Below are positions 34,065 through 42,312 of a DNA stretch of 50,887 nucleotides, piece by piece; position 1 is the stretch's first letter; each line of letters starts with the position of its first letter. The notes beneath the pieces were generated by a model. That model did no database searches. It was not told the DNA's origin and was given only the letters and a program-made list of their open reading frames with translations. Source of the stretch: Acidovorax sp. SRB_14 (GTDB taxonomy: Bacteria; Pseudomonadota; Gammaproteobacteria; Burkholderiales; Burkholderiaceae_C); contig NZ_MWOK01000013.1 in NCBI RefSeq assembly GCF_012932145.1, positions 1 through 50,887 of the forward strand, read 5' to 3'. The position numbers and the translations under genes are program-made.

Positions 34065-34955
34065 TCAGGCGCCTGCCTGGCCCGTGTGCTGGGGCGCCAG
34101 GCCCAGCATCTGCCGCGCCTCCTGCGGCGTGGCGACCGCGCGCCCGGCCTCGCGCGCGCACTGGGCGAGCTGCGCGATCAGCGGCGCGTTGGACTGCACC
34201 TGGGTTCCGTCGGGCAGGTAGAACGTGTCTTCGAGGCCGCTGCGCAGGTGGCCGCCGAGCTCGGCCACCCGGCGGTGCACGGGCCAGATTTCAGCCCGAC
34301 CGATCACGGTGGCCTGCCACGGCGCGTCCTGGATCTTGAGCTTGAGCAGGATCGGCAGCAGGTCCGGGTCGGCGGGCATGCCCGACGCGACGCCCATGAC
34401 GAAGTTGTAGGCGGGCAGGCCCCGGTACATGCCGGTCTGCACGTACATCTCGACGCAGCGCACGATGCCGACGTCGAAGCACTCGAATTCGGGCAAGGTG
34501 CCGGTCTCGGCCATCGCGTCCAGAAAGTCCTGGACCTTGGCCGGCGGGTTGTCGAACAGCATCGGCGGCCAGGCCCAAGCGCCGTTGCTGCGCACCTTCA
34601 GGTAGTTGAGCGAGCCGGCGTTGCAGGCCGCCATCTCGGGGCGCGTGGCGCGCAGGCAGTCGATCGGCCCCCGGGTGTGCGGCCCGACCACGCCGGTGCT
34701 CTGGTTGACGATGAGGCCGGAGCAGGCCTCGCGCATGGCCTGCGTGCAGTCCAGTGCCACCTGCGGGTCCCAGCTCGGCAGGTGGCCCTGGCCGGCGGAT
34801 TGCTGGCGGAAGTGCACATGCACCACCGCAGCGCCCGCGTCCACAGCGCGGCGCGCCTCGTGCGCGAGCTGTTCGGGCGTGACCGGCACGTGGTGCTGCG
34901 CCGGGTCGGTCAGCACGCCGGTGATGGCGCAGGTGAGGATGGCTTTGTCGGACAC
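34065..34955 (-). CDS. beta-keto acid cleavage enzyme (BKACE, DUF849)
   Basis: A 296-residue zinc-dependent BKACE. The family reaction is beta-keto acid + acetyl-CoA to acetoacetate + acyl-CoA, as for 3-keto-5-aminohexanoate (Kce) in lysine fermentation. N-terminal AILTCAITGVLTDP and the zinc motif VVHVHFR (His-x-His near residue 45) are seen. The start is GTG (34953-34955), with AGGAG upstream. It is last in the acyl-CoA carboxylase cluster, 138 bp after the biotin carboxylase gene, with a dispersed repeat in between. The substrate is unknown. Confidence 0.9.
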   Translation of the reverse strand: MSDKAILTCAITGVLTDPAQHHVPVTPEQLAHEARRAVDAGAAVVHVHFRQQSAGQGHLPSWDPQVALDCTQAMREACSGLIVNQSTGVVGPHTRGPIDCLRATRPEMAACNAGSLNYLKVRSNGAWAWPPMLFDNPPAKVQDFLDAMAETGTLPEFECFDVGIVRCVEMYVQTGMYRGLPAYNFVMGVASGMPADPDLLPILLKLKIQDAPWQATVIGRAEIWPVHRRVAELGGHLRSGLEDTFYLPDGTQVQSNAPLIAQLAQCAREAGRAVATPQEARQMLGLAPQHTGQAGA

Positions 34956-34969
34956 GTGGATGCTCCTGT

Positions 34970-35024
34970 TTGTATAGCTATATGCGCTGAACTCATCAGC
35001 GCCCAAGCCACTTTTCGCTCATAT
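34970..35024 (+). repeat. dispersed ~55-bp repeat, copy 7 (between BKACE and biotin carboxylase)
   Basis: TGTATAGCTATATGCGCTGA, then ACTCATCAGCGCCCAAGCC. Moderate match to the family; orientation opposite to the operon. Confidence 0.6.
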
Positions 35025-35093
35025 TCCCCATCCGCGCGCCGCGCGCGGATGGCCAGCGCTGCCGTGCCGCTTCCACCGCGGGCGGGTGCGGCG

Positions 35094-37100
35094 TCATGCG
35101 GGGGCCTGCGCCGTCAGGGCCACCGCAAACCGCACCAGCAGCTGGCCGGGCGCGACCTGCTGGCCGGCGCGGACCAGCACCTCGGCCACCGTCGCGGCCG
35201 CCGTGCCGGCCAGGCGGTGCTCGAGCTTCATCGACTCGAGCACCACGGCCGCCTCGCCCGCCGCGAGCGCCTGGCCGGCCACGGCCGCCACCTGCACCAC
35301 GCGGCCATTGAACGGCGCGCGCAGCTCGGTGGCGCCCGCTGCGGCACCGGCGCGCGCGGCGGGTTGCAGCGACGCGTCTTCGAGCCACCAGTCCACCGCG
35401 CCGGCCTGCAAGTGCCAACGCTCGCCGCCCATGGGGACCACGCGCACGCGCTGCACGACGCCGCCCTGCTGGCACTGCACGGCGCCGTCGGTCAGCCCGG
35501 TGAACTGCAGCGGCGCCGCGGCTGGCGTGCCGCTGCCCGCGGGCTGGACCTGCCAGCGGCCCGCGCCCAGCGCCTGCACCGCCAGCGCCGTGGTGGTGGC
35601 GCGGTGGCGCAGACGCACCGGGCGCGGAAACGGACAGGGCAGGCCCTGGTCGGCAGTGTGTGGTGCCAAAACCGCCGCCAGACCATACTGGCTGTGCGCC
35701 AGCAGCTCTTTTTTCAATAGCACATCGCGCAGCGCACCGGCCTCGCTGTCCAAAAAGGAAATCGGCGCCCGGCCGGCTCGGAACTGCGGGTGCTGCAGGC
35801 ACTCGGCCAGAAACGCGCGGTTGGTGGGCAGGCCGAGCAGCTCCAGCTGCCCCAGCGCCTGCACCAGCGCCTCGGTGGCGGCTTCGCGCGTGGCCGCGTG
35901 CACGATCAGCTTGCCCAGCAGCGCGTCGTAGTGCGGCGTGACTTCGAGGCCGGGCTCGATGGCATGGTCGAAGCGCAGCGTGGTCCGGCCGCCGCTGCGC
36001 AGTGGTGCCACGGCAAAGGCACTGGCGGCAGGCGCCGCGAAGTGCTGCACGCGGCCCGTGTGCGGCGCGAAGTGGTCGTCCTCGGCGCACAGGCGCACCT
36101 CGATGGCGTGGCCCTGTAGCCGCATTTCGTGCTGCGCCAGCGGCAGCGGCTCGCCGCGCGCCACGCGGATCTGCCACTCGACCAGGTCGAGGCCCGTGAG
36201 CGCCTCGGTCACCGGGTGCTCAACCTGCAGCCGCGTGTTCATCTCCATCAGATAGAAATCGTTTCCCTCCAGCAGGAACTCCACCGTGCCCGCGCCGACG
36301 TAGCCGGCGCCCCGGGCCAGCGCCGCCGCACATTGGCCCATGCGCTCGCGCAGCGCGGCATCCACGGCCGGGCTCGGCGACTCTTCGATGAGCTTCTGGT
36401 GGCGCCGCTGCACCGAGCAGTCGCGCTCGCCCAGGTGGACCACGTGGCCGTGTGCATCGGCAAACACCTGCACCTCGACATGGCGCGGGTGCAGCAGCGC
36501 GCGCTCGATCAGCAGCTCACCATTGCCAAAACCGGCCAATACCTCGGAGCGCGCACTGGCGAGCGCGACCGGCAGCTGCGCCGCCTCGGTGACGAGCCGC
36601 ATGCCGCGCCCGCCGCCGCCCGCCACGGCCTTGACCATGACGGGGTAGCCGATGCGCGCCGCATCGTCGATGAACCGCGCCTCGCTCTGGTCCGCGCCTG
36701 CGTAGCCGGGCAGGCAGGGTACGCCCTGCGCGGCGGCCAGCACCTTGGCGGCGGCCTTGCTGCCGAGCGCGCGGATCGCGGCCGGTGGCGGGCCGATCCA
36801 GCACAGGCCGGCGCCCTGCACGGCCTGGGCAAAGCCCGCGTCTTCGCTCAAAAAGCCATAGCCGGGGTGGACGGCATCGGCGCCGGTGGCGCGCGCGGCC
36901 TCGAGCAGGCGGTCGGCGCGCAGGTAGCTCTCGGCCGCCTTGCTGCCGCCGAGCGCAAAGGCCTGCGTGGCCTCGCGCACATGCAGTGCCTGCGCGTCGG
37001 GTTCGGAGTAGACGGCCACGGTCGCTATGCCCATGGCGTGCGCAGTGCGGATGACGCGGCGCGCGATCTCGCCGCGGTTGGCGATGAGGATTCTTTGCAT
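35094..37100 (-). CDS. acyl-CoA carboxylase, biotin carboxylase/BCCP subunit (MCC/GCC-alpha type)
   Basis: A 668-residue alpha subunit. Biotin carboxylase (about 1-450): KVLIANRGEIA-like start, ATP-grasp AVAGGGGRGMRLV, and EMNTRLQVEHPVTE. A linker/BT region follows, then the C-terminal biotinyl domain with ESMKLEH (Lys625 biotinylated; the usual motif is AMKM). Length and layout match methylcrotonyl-, geranyl- or propionyl-CoA carboxylase alpha subunits. A dispersed repeat encodes about residues 460-479, just after the carboxylase domain. It works with the carboxyltransferase encoded two genes upstream. The acyl-CoA substrate is not determined by sequence. Confidence 0.92.
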   Translation of the reverse strand: MQRILIANRGEIARRVIRTAHAMGIATVAVYSEPDAQALHVREATQAFALGGSKAAESYLRADRLLEAARATGADAVHPGYGFLSEDAGFAQAVQGAGLCWIGPPPAAIRALGSKAAAKVLAAAQGVPCLPGYAGADQSEARFIDDAARIGYPVMVKAVAGGGGRGMRLVTEAAQLPVALASARSEVLAGFGNGELLIERALLHPRHVEVQVFADAHGHVVHLGERDCSVQRRHQKLIEESPSPAVDAALRERMGQCAAALARGAGYVGAGTVEFLLEGNDFYLMEMNTRLQVEHPVTEALTGLDLVEWQIRVARGEPLPLAQHEMRLQGHAIEVRLCAEDDHFAPHTGRVQHFAAPAASAFAVAPLRSGGRTTLRFDHAIEPGLEVTPHYDALLGKLIVHAATREAATEALVQALGQLELLGLPTNRAFLAECLQHPQFRAGRAPISFLDSEAGALRDVLLKKELLAHSQYGLAAVLAPHTADQGLPCPFPRPVRLRHRATTTALAVQALGAGRWQVQPAGSGTPAAAPLQFTGLTDGAVQCQQGGVVQRVRVVPMGGERWHLQAGAVDWWLEDASLQPAARAGAAAGATELRAPFNGRVVQVAAVAGQALAAGEAAVVLESMKLEHRLAGTAAATVAEVLVRAGQQVAPGQLLVRFAVALTAQAPA
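35665..35722 (-). repeat. dispersed ~55-bp repeat, copy 8 (inside the biotin carboxylase gene)
   Basis: On the minus strand GCTATTGAAAAAAGAGCTGC is followed by TGGCGCACAGCCAG. It is translated in frame as LLKKELLAHSQYGLAAV. Confidence 0.7.
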
Positions 37101-37110
37101 GCGCCGTTCC

Positions 37111-38289
37111 CTAAACGACGCGCCGCTTGGCGATGCCCATGGTCTTGGCGATGATGCCCATCATCACCTCGTCGCCGCCGCCGCCGATCGAGCCCAGGCG
37201 GCCGTCGCGGAACAGGCGCGCCACGCGGTTCTCCCAGGTGAAACCCATGCCGCCCCAGAACTGCAGGCAGGTGTCGGCCACGGTGCGGTTCAGGCGCCCG
37301 GCCTTGAGCTTGGCCATGCTGGCCAGCTGCAGCACGTCCTGGCCCTGCAGATACAGTTCGCAGGCATGCCAGGCCAGCGCGCGCAGCGCCTCGATCTCGG
37401 TCTGCAGCTCGGCCAGCTTGAACTGCACCCATTGCTGGTCGGCCAGCGTGGCGCCGAACATCTTGCGGCCCTGCGCCCATTCGATGGTGTCGTGGATGCA
37501 CTGCTCCATCGCCACCAGGCTGCTCACTGCCGCCCACAGGCGCTCCTCCTGGAACTGCTGCATCTGGTAGACGAAGCCCTGGCCTTCCTGGCCGATCAGG
37601 TTGCGCTGCGGCACGCGCACTTCATCGAAATAGAGCAGGCCGGTGTCGCTGCTGTGCATGCCGATCTTGCGGATCTTCTGTGCGATCTCAATGCCCTTGG
37701 TCAGCTTGCCGCCCGGCCCGTCGCGCAGGGGTACCACCACGAGGCTCTTGTTCTTGTGTGCCGGGCCGTCGCCGGTGTTGACCAGCATGCACATCCAGTC
37801 GGCCTGCAGGCTGTTGGTGATCCACATCTTCTGGCCGCTGATGACGTAGTCGCCGCCGTCCTTGCGCGCATGGCTGGTGATCGCGGCCACGTCGCTGCCC
37901 GCGCCCGGCTCGGAGACGCCGATGCAGCCCACCGCATCGCCCGCGATCGCCGGCGCCAGGAACTCGCGGCGCAGCTCGTCGCTGCCAAAGCGCGCCAGCG
38001 CCGGCGTGCACATGTCGGTCTGGACGCCGATCGCCATCGGCACGCCGCCGCAGTGGATGTGGCCCAGCGCCTCGGCCATGGCCAGACCGTACGAATAGTC
38101 GAGCCCCGCGCCGCCATATTCCTCGGGCTTGCACAGGCCCAGCAACCCCAGGTCGCCGAGCTGCTTGAAGACCGCGTGCGCCGGGAAGATCTCCGCCGCT
38201 TCCCATGCGTCGACATGGGGATTGATCTCCTGCGCGATGAAGCGCTGCAGGGTGTTCTGGATCTCGCGGTGTTCGTGCGTGAGCTGCAT
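37111..38289 (-). CDS. acyl-CoA dehydrogenase (isovaleryl/long-chain/citronellyl type)
   Basis: A 392-residue FAD enzyme that oxidises an acyl-CoA to the 2,3-enoyl-CoA. Typical blocks: CIGVSEPGAGSDVAAI, GQKMWITNS, and the C-terminal FRDGRLGSIGGGGDEVMMGI. The catalytic Glu at the MCAD position (YEGT) is Gly here, as in isovaleryl/long-chain enzymes, where the base lies on helix G, probably in QEERLWAA. GGAGG precedes the ATG. Its place between the carboxylase subunits suggests it supplies their enoyl-CoA. AtuD-like citronellyl-CoA dehydrogenase is one option; chain length is uncertain. Confidence 0.9.
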   Translation of the reverse strand: MQLTHEHREIQNTLQRFIAQEINPHVDAWEAAEIFPAHAVFKQLGDLGLLGLCKPEEYGGAGLDYSYGLAMAEALGHIHCGGVPMAIGVQTDMCTPALARFGSDELRREFLAPAIAGDAVGCIGVSEPGAGSDVAAITSHARKDGGDYVISGQKMWITNSLQADWMCMLVNTGDGPAHKNKSLVVVPLRDGPGGKLTKGIEIAQKIRKIGMHSSDTGLLYFDEVRVPQRNLIGQEGQGFVYQMQQFQEERLWAAVSSLVAMEQCIHDTIEWAQGRKMFGATLADQQWVQFKLAELQTEIEALRALAWHACELYLQGQDVLQLASMAKLKAGRLNRTVADTCLQFWGGMGFTWENRVARLFRDGRLGSIGGGGDEVMMGIIAKTMGIAKRRVV

Positions 38290-38324
38290 GGTGGGCCTCC
38301 GTGGGTGGAAGAAGCGAGAAGCGG

Positions 38325-39941
38325 CTACATGCGCGCCACGCCGAACTGCGCGGGCCGCAGCGTGCGCGCGGCCGCGTCGGCGCACATGTCCAGGCACTGG
38401 CGCAGCACGTCGCGGGTGTCCCGCGGGTCGATCACGCCGTCATCGAGCAGCAGGCCGCTGGTGGTGGCCACGTCTGCCTGGGCCTCGAACATCTGCACGA
38501 TGCGCTCGTACTGCGCCCGGGATTTTTCAGGGTCGGGCGCCAGGCCTTTGCGCGCCAGCGCCGCCTCGGCCACGGTCTGCATGGTGCGCGCGGCCTGCTC
38601 GGCGCCCATGACCGCAGTGCGCGCGCTCGGCCAGCTGAACAGGAAGCGCGGCGCATAGCCGCGCCCGCACATGCCGTAGTTGCCGGCGCCGAAGCTCGCG
38701 CCGCACTGGATCGTGATCTGCGGCACGGTGGCGCAGGTCACGGCCTGGATCATCTTGCTGCCATGCTTGATCATGCCGCCCTGCTCGCTGTCCTTGCCGA
38801 CCATGTATCCCGTGGTGTTCTGCAGGTAGACGAGCGGCTGGCCGCGCTGGCACATCCACTGGATGAAGTGCGTGGCCTTGTTGGCGCCGGCCACGTCGAT
38901 GGCGCCGTTGTTGCTGATCATGCCGACCGCGTGGTCGCCGATGGCCCCCTGCGCGCAGACGGTGGCCGCGCCGTACAGGGCCTTGAATTCGAGCAGCTGC
39001 GAGCCATCGACCAGACGCGCCATCACCTCGCGCATGTCCACGGGCTGGCGCAGGTCGTCGGACACCAGGCCCAGCAGGTCGTCGCCGGCGAGCGTCGGCG
39101 CGGCAACGTTCTCCGCGGCAGGTAGCGCGGGCCGCCAGCCCAGGCGCGCGACCACGCCACGCGCCATGCCGATGGCCTCGCGGTCGTCCTGCGCCAGGTA
39201 TTCGCCCAGGCCCGAAATGGTGGCGTGCATCAGCGCGCCGCCCAGCTCTTCTTCGGTGGCGATCTCGCCCGTCGCGGCCTGGAGCAGCGGCGGGCCGGCC
39301 AGGAAGGCGCGCGAGCGGCCCGCCACCAGGATCACCACGTCCGACAGGCCCGGCATGTAGGCGCCGCCCGCCGTGCCCGAGCCGTGCTGGACGGTGACGA
39401 CCGGAATGCCCGCCGCCGACAGGCGCGCGAGGTTGCGGAACAGGGCGCCGCCGTGCACGAAGCCTTCGACGCGGTAGCGCATGAGGTTGGCGCCGGCACT
39501 CTCGACCAGGTGGACGAAGGGCAGCTTGTTCTCGAGCGCGATGTCCTGCAGCCGCAGGATCTTCTCCAGCCCGAGCAGCTGGATCGCGCCGGCCTTGATG
39601 CCCGAGTCGCTCGCCACGACCATGCAGCGCACGCCCGACACCCAGCCAATGCCCGCGACCACGCCGCCGCCGGGCACGGATGTCTCGGGGTCCGGCACGT
39701 CGTGCAGGTAGCCCGCCAGCGGCGCCAACGGCAGCCACGGCGCACCCGCGTCGAGCAGCAGGGCCACGCGCTGGCGCGGCAGCAGCTGGCCGCGCCGCTC
39801 GAACACCGGCAGCGACCGGGCCGAAGCGTCGGCGGCGCGGCGCTCGAGCGCGCGCAGCGCGTCCAAGCGCTCGAGCATGGCCGCCCGGCGCTGCTGCGCG
39901 ACCGGTGCCTCGGGATTCCAGCGGGACTCAAAAGGCGTCAT
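38325..39941 (-). CDS. acyl-CoA carboxylase, carboxyltransferase subunit (MCC/GCC-beta type)
   Basis: A 538-residue carboxyltransferase. The N-domain has ASDSGIKAGAIQLLGLEKIL and a glycine-rich oxyanion region GSGTAGGAYMPGLSD; the C-domain has NTTGYMVGKDSEQGGMIKHG and GASFGAGNYGMCGRGYAPRF. These match methylcrotonyl/geranyl-CoA carboxylase beta subunits, and 538 residues is the usual size. It receives carboxybiotin from the 35094-37100 product. It lies 60 bp downstream of the TetR gene on the same strand, so the two are probably co-transcribed. Confidence 0.93.
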   Translation of the reverse strand: MTPFESRWNPEAPVAQQRRAAMLERLDALRALERRAADASARSLPVFERRGQLLPRQRVALLLDAGAPWLPLAPLAGYLHDVPDPETSVPGGGVVAGIGWVSGVRCMVVASDSGIKAGAIQLLGLEKILRLQDIALENKLPFVHLVESAGANLMRYRVEGFVHGGALFRNLARLSAAGIPVVTVQHGSGTAGGAYMPGLSDVVILVAGRSRAFLAGPPLLQAATGEIATEEELGGALMHATISGLGEYLAQDDREAIGMARGVVARLGWRPALPAAENVAAPTLAGDDLLGLVSDDLRQPVDMREVMARLVDGSQLLEFKALYGAATVCAQGAIGDHAVGMISNNGAIDVAGANKATHFIQWMCQRGQPLVYLQNTTGYMVGKDSEQGGMIKHGSKMIQAVTCATVPQITIQCGASFGAGNYGMCGRGYAPRFLFSWPSARTAVMGAEQAARTMQTVAEAALARKGLAPDPEKSRAQYERIVQMFEAQADVATTSGLLLDDGVIDPRDTRDVLRQCLDMCADAAARTLRPAQFGVARM

Positions 39942-40001
39942 GGCTCCCCCTTGTTGCCCTGCGCATCTGGGGGCAGCGCGTCACCACACCCCCGTGGCCC
40001 A

Positions 40002-40757
40002 TCATGCGTCTCCGATGAACAGCGCCAGGGCCTGCTCGGTCAGGCCGTTGATCGACAGCGCACCGCGCGCATTGAACCACTGCACCGACCAGTTCAGCGC
40101 GCCAAAAATGAACAGCCGCGCCGTGGCCGGCTGCGCCTTGAGGCTGCCTTCGGCGTGCAGCGCCTGCAGCACCGGCATCCATTCGTCCTCGTAGGCGTCC
40201 TTGACCAGGGCGATGGTCTGGCGCTGCCCGTCGTTGAGCGAGCGCCACTCGTACAGCATCACCGGGATGAAATCGGCGTTCGGGCCCAGCAGCACCTCGA
40301 AGTGGTTGCGCACCAGCGCGCGCAAGCGCTCGCGTGCCGAGGCACCGGCCGGCAGGCGTTGCAGGGCCGCCTGCTGGCTGTGCGTGGCCTGCGCCATGCC
40401 CTCCTGCATCACCACGCAGAGCAGCGCATTCTTGCTTTCGAAGTGGTAGAAGGGCGAGCCGCTGCGCATGCCGGCGGCGGCGGCAATGTCACGCGTGCTG
40501 GTGGCGTCGAACCCCTGGGTGCGGAACAGCCGCGCCGCGCCTTCGATCACCAGGCGGCGGCGGTTGCCTTCATCGAGGTCGGAGTCGGTCTTGCGCGGGC
40601 GGCCCCGCGGGCGCGCGGGCGCGGCTTCGGGTGCCGCCAGGGCGCCGGCGCGGGGCGCGCGGGCCGGCCGGGTCCGGGGCACGGGCGAGGCATCGGCCGC
40701 GGCAACAGGGGCGGCACCCGCCGGGGGCAATGGGAGAGTTCGGCTTTTTTTCGGCAT
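40002..40757 (-). CDS. TetR/AcrR-family regulator of the acyl-CoA carboxylase cluster
   Basis: A 251-residue TetR protein with an unusual 55-residue basic, Ala/Pro-rich N-terminal extension ending in RPRGRPRKTDSD, an AT-hook-like RGRPRK. The HTH follows (about 70-115: TSTRDIAAAAGMRSGSPFYH). The C-terminal ligand domain is of the kind that binds acyl-CoA in related regulators (AtuR/PsrA logic, an inference). It is first in the cluster and on the same strand. A perfect 16-bp palindrome 30 nt upstream of its ATG is the likely operator. Confidence 0.9.
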   Translation of the reverse strand: MPKKSRTLPLPPAGAAPVAAADASPVPRTRPARAPRAGALAAPEAAPARPRGRPRKTDSDLDEGNRRRLVIEGAARLFRTQGFDATSTRDIAAAAGMRSGSPFYHFESKNALLCVVMQEGMAQATHSQQAALQRLPAGASARERLRALVRNHFEVLLGPNADFIPVMLYEWRSLNDGQRQTIALVKDAYEDEWMPVLQALHAEGSLKAQPATARLFIFGALNWSVQWFNARGALSINGLTEQALALFIGDA

Positions 40758-40787
40758 GGCCGAAAAGATAGCAGAGCCGATTCATTG

Positions 40788-40803
40788 AAGCAATCGATTG
40801 CTT
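40788..40803. promoter_or_regulatory. candidate operator of the TetR-acyl-CoA cluster
   Basis: AAGCAATCGATTGCTT, a perfect 16-bp palindrome 30 nt before the tetR ATG and just after the bactofilin terminator. Confidence 0.7.
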
Positions 40804-40812
40804 TTTATAAAT

Positions 40813-40838
40813 CAAAAAAGGCCCCATGCTTGGGGCCT
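40813..40838 (-). terminator. terminator of the bactofilin gene
   Basis: On the minus strand AGGCCCC and GGGGCCT pair around AAGCAT and are followed by TTTTTT. Confidence 0.9.
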
Positions 40839-40921
40839 CGGTGGCGGGTGCGGCCTGGAAGGCTGCATCCCGTCCGTCGTGCAACCGATGCGCAGAGGAC
40901 GGTGGCCGCCTCGCAGCGTCT

Positions 40922-41461
40922 TCAGGCGGCCACGGCGGCCGCCACATCGGCGGGACGCGGGCTGGCGGGGCGGGCGTTCGCGCTGCCGCTGCCCACAACA
41001 CCGACCTCGATCTCGCCCGAGAGCTGGCCGCCCTCTTCGACCACCAGCTTGCCGTAGCGGATCTTGCCGCTGACCCGGCCGGTGCTGAAGATCACCAGCT
41101 TCTGGCGCACGGTGAGCGTGCCGTTGAATTCGCCATGAATCTCGGCGATGTCGATCTCGGCGGAGCCGCGGAAGGCCCCCTGCTCGGCGATCTGGATGAC
41201 GCGCGAATCCATCGTGGCCTCGACCATGCCCTCGACCACCAGGGTGTCGCAATCGGTGATCTCGACACCCTTGAGCTTGATGTTGGGGCCCACGGTGAGC
41301 TTGCTGCCCCCGCTCTCGGCCGGCGCCTTGGCGCTGGCGGGCACCGCTGCAGCAGCGGCGCTGGGCGCCGCACTGCTCAGACCGCTGGGCATGACCGTGC
41401 TGTGGCGGGGCTGGAAGGGCTCGGGTTCACGCTTGCCAAAAAAGGGGTTCTGCACAGCCAT
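40922..41461 (-). CDS. bactofilin family cytoskeletal protein
   Basis: A 179-residue bactofilin. The central beta-helix domain (about residues 55-155) has the regularly spaced hydrophobic/Gly repeats LTVGPNIKLKGVEI, LVVEGMVEA, AEIHGEFNGTL, and RVSGKIRYGKLVVEEGGQLS. The N- and C-termini are disordered, Ala/Ser/Pro-rich tails. Bactofilins polymerise without nucleotide and organise cell-wall enzymes or appendages. The gene appears monocistronic, with its own terminator. The N-terminal PFFGKREPEPF may be a membrane- or partner-binding tail. Confidence 0.92.
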   Translation of the reverse strand: MAVQNPFFGKREPEPFQPRHSTVMPSGLSSAAPSAAAAAVPASAKAPAESGGSKLTVGPNIKLKGVEITDCDTLVVEGMVEATMDSRVIQIAEQGAFRGSAEIDIAEIHGEFNGTLTVRQKLVIFSTGRVSGKIRYGKLVVEEGGQLSGEIEVGVVGSGSANARPASPRPADVAAAVAA

Positions 41462-41597
41462 CGGATCTCCTTGAAAAAGGACGATGGTAGGAAGACCCCC
41501 GCAGAAAATTTACCGGTATTAGGAAAGATTGGTAACCAAATAGCTCGTTGGTTGCATGCGCTTGCACGATTTGCAGAAGCGCACAGAATGCCGGCGC

Positions 41598-42080
41598 TCA
41601 GGAGACGATATACGCCGCTGCCGCCGTGGACATGAGCACGCCGTCCGGCCCCATGAACTCCATGCGCGTGCTGGCCACGCGCGAGCCCAGGCGCAGCACC
41701 TCGGCGCGCAGCCCGAAATGGCTGCCGATGCCGGGGCGCAAATAGTCGACGCGCAGGTCGATGGTGCCCAGCTTGCCAAAGCGCTGCAGGCGCTGCGCGG
41801 GCGCCTCGTCCATGTGCCGCGCGCCGATGGCGGCCATCACCGCCAGGCCGCCCATGGCGTCGAGCCCAGCGCTGATCACGCCGCCATGCAGTCGCTGGTG
41901 AACGAAGTGGCCCACCAGCTCTGGCCGCATGTCGATGCGCGCCGTGACGTACTGGGCGCACAGCTCCCCGATCTGGAGGCCGATCAACTGGTTGAACGGG
42001 ATCTTTTCCTCAAAGACGCTTTTCAGGCCCGCCACGAATTCGTCCTCGAACGCGGGGGGTGCAGTGGGGGTGAAGGGCAT
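41598..42080 (-). CDS. hotdog-fold thioesterase (PaaI-like)
   Basis: A 160-residue protein. FVHQRLHGGVISAGLDAMGG (about residues 60-80) is the HGG motif of PaaI/acyl-CoA thioesterases, and VDYLRPGIGSHFGLRAEVLR follows as the second conserved strand. The start at 42080 is preferred over a longer frame. It is a second thioesterase near the acyl-CoA genes but is not in their operon, and its substrate is unknown. Confidence 0.88.
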   Translation of the reverse strand: MPFTPTAPPAFEDEFVAGLKSVFEEKIPFNQLIGLQIGELCAQYVTARIDMRPELVGHFVHQRLHGGVISAGLDAMGGLAVMAAIGARHMDEAPAQRLQRFGKLGTIDLRVDYLRPGIGSHFGLRAEVLRLGSRVASTRMEFMGPDGVLMSTAAAAYIVS

Positions 42081-42130
42081 CGAGGTGTTCCTGCATGGCG
42101 GAGGCGAAGCCGGTCTGCGGCGCAACCGGT

Positions 42131-42192
42131 TGCTCCTGAATAAATAGCTGCTTGCGCATACCCCGCAAGCGAAAGCGCGTGTTTTGGTTCAA
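42131..42192 (+). repeat. dispersed ~55-bp repeat, copy 9 (thioesterase-livH gap)
   Basis: AATAAATAGCTGCTTGCGCA then CCCCGCAAGCGAAAGCGCG. A good match at the 5' end. The rest of this 232-bp gap holds only the livH leader. Confidence 0.65.
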
Positions 42193-42275
42193 TTTCCGGG
42201 GCCGTCACAGCCCGCCTGCGGCGGCCAGGGTTAGCACCAAGTGCGGCGGGCGTGGCATGCCACCATCATTAATTG

Positions 42276-42295
42276 TGCGAAGCAGACGCTTCGTA
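42276..42295. promoter_or_regulatory. inverted repeat in the livH upstream region
   Basis: CGAAGC-AGAC-GCTTCG (42278-42293), extendable to an 8-bp stem with one G-T pair, 18 nt before the livH GTG. It may be an operator or a 5'-UTR hairpin near the ribosome-binding site. Confidence 0.45.
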
Positions 42296-42312
42296 AATTC
42301 TAGGAGTTCTGC

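Noticed and set aside
35094-37100. Biotin attachment motif ESMKLEH instead of EAMKM
   Set aside because: The Met-Lys core is kept and such variants occur in working carboxylases, so it is not called defective.
37111-38289. Acyl-CoA dehydrogenase seeming to lack its catalytic Glu (Gly in place of YEGT)
   Set aside because: Isovaleryl- and long-chain-type dehydrogenases carry the base on another helix, and a candidate Glu is present in QEERLW. Not evidence of inactivation.
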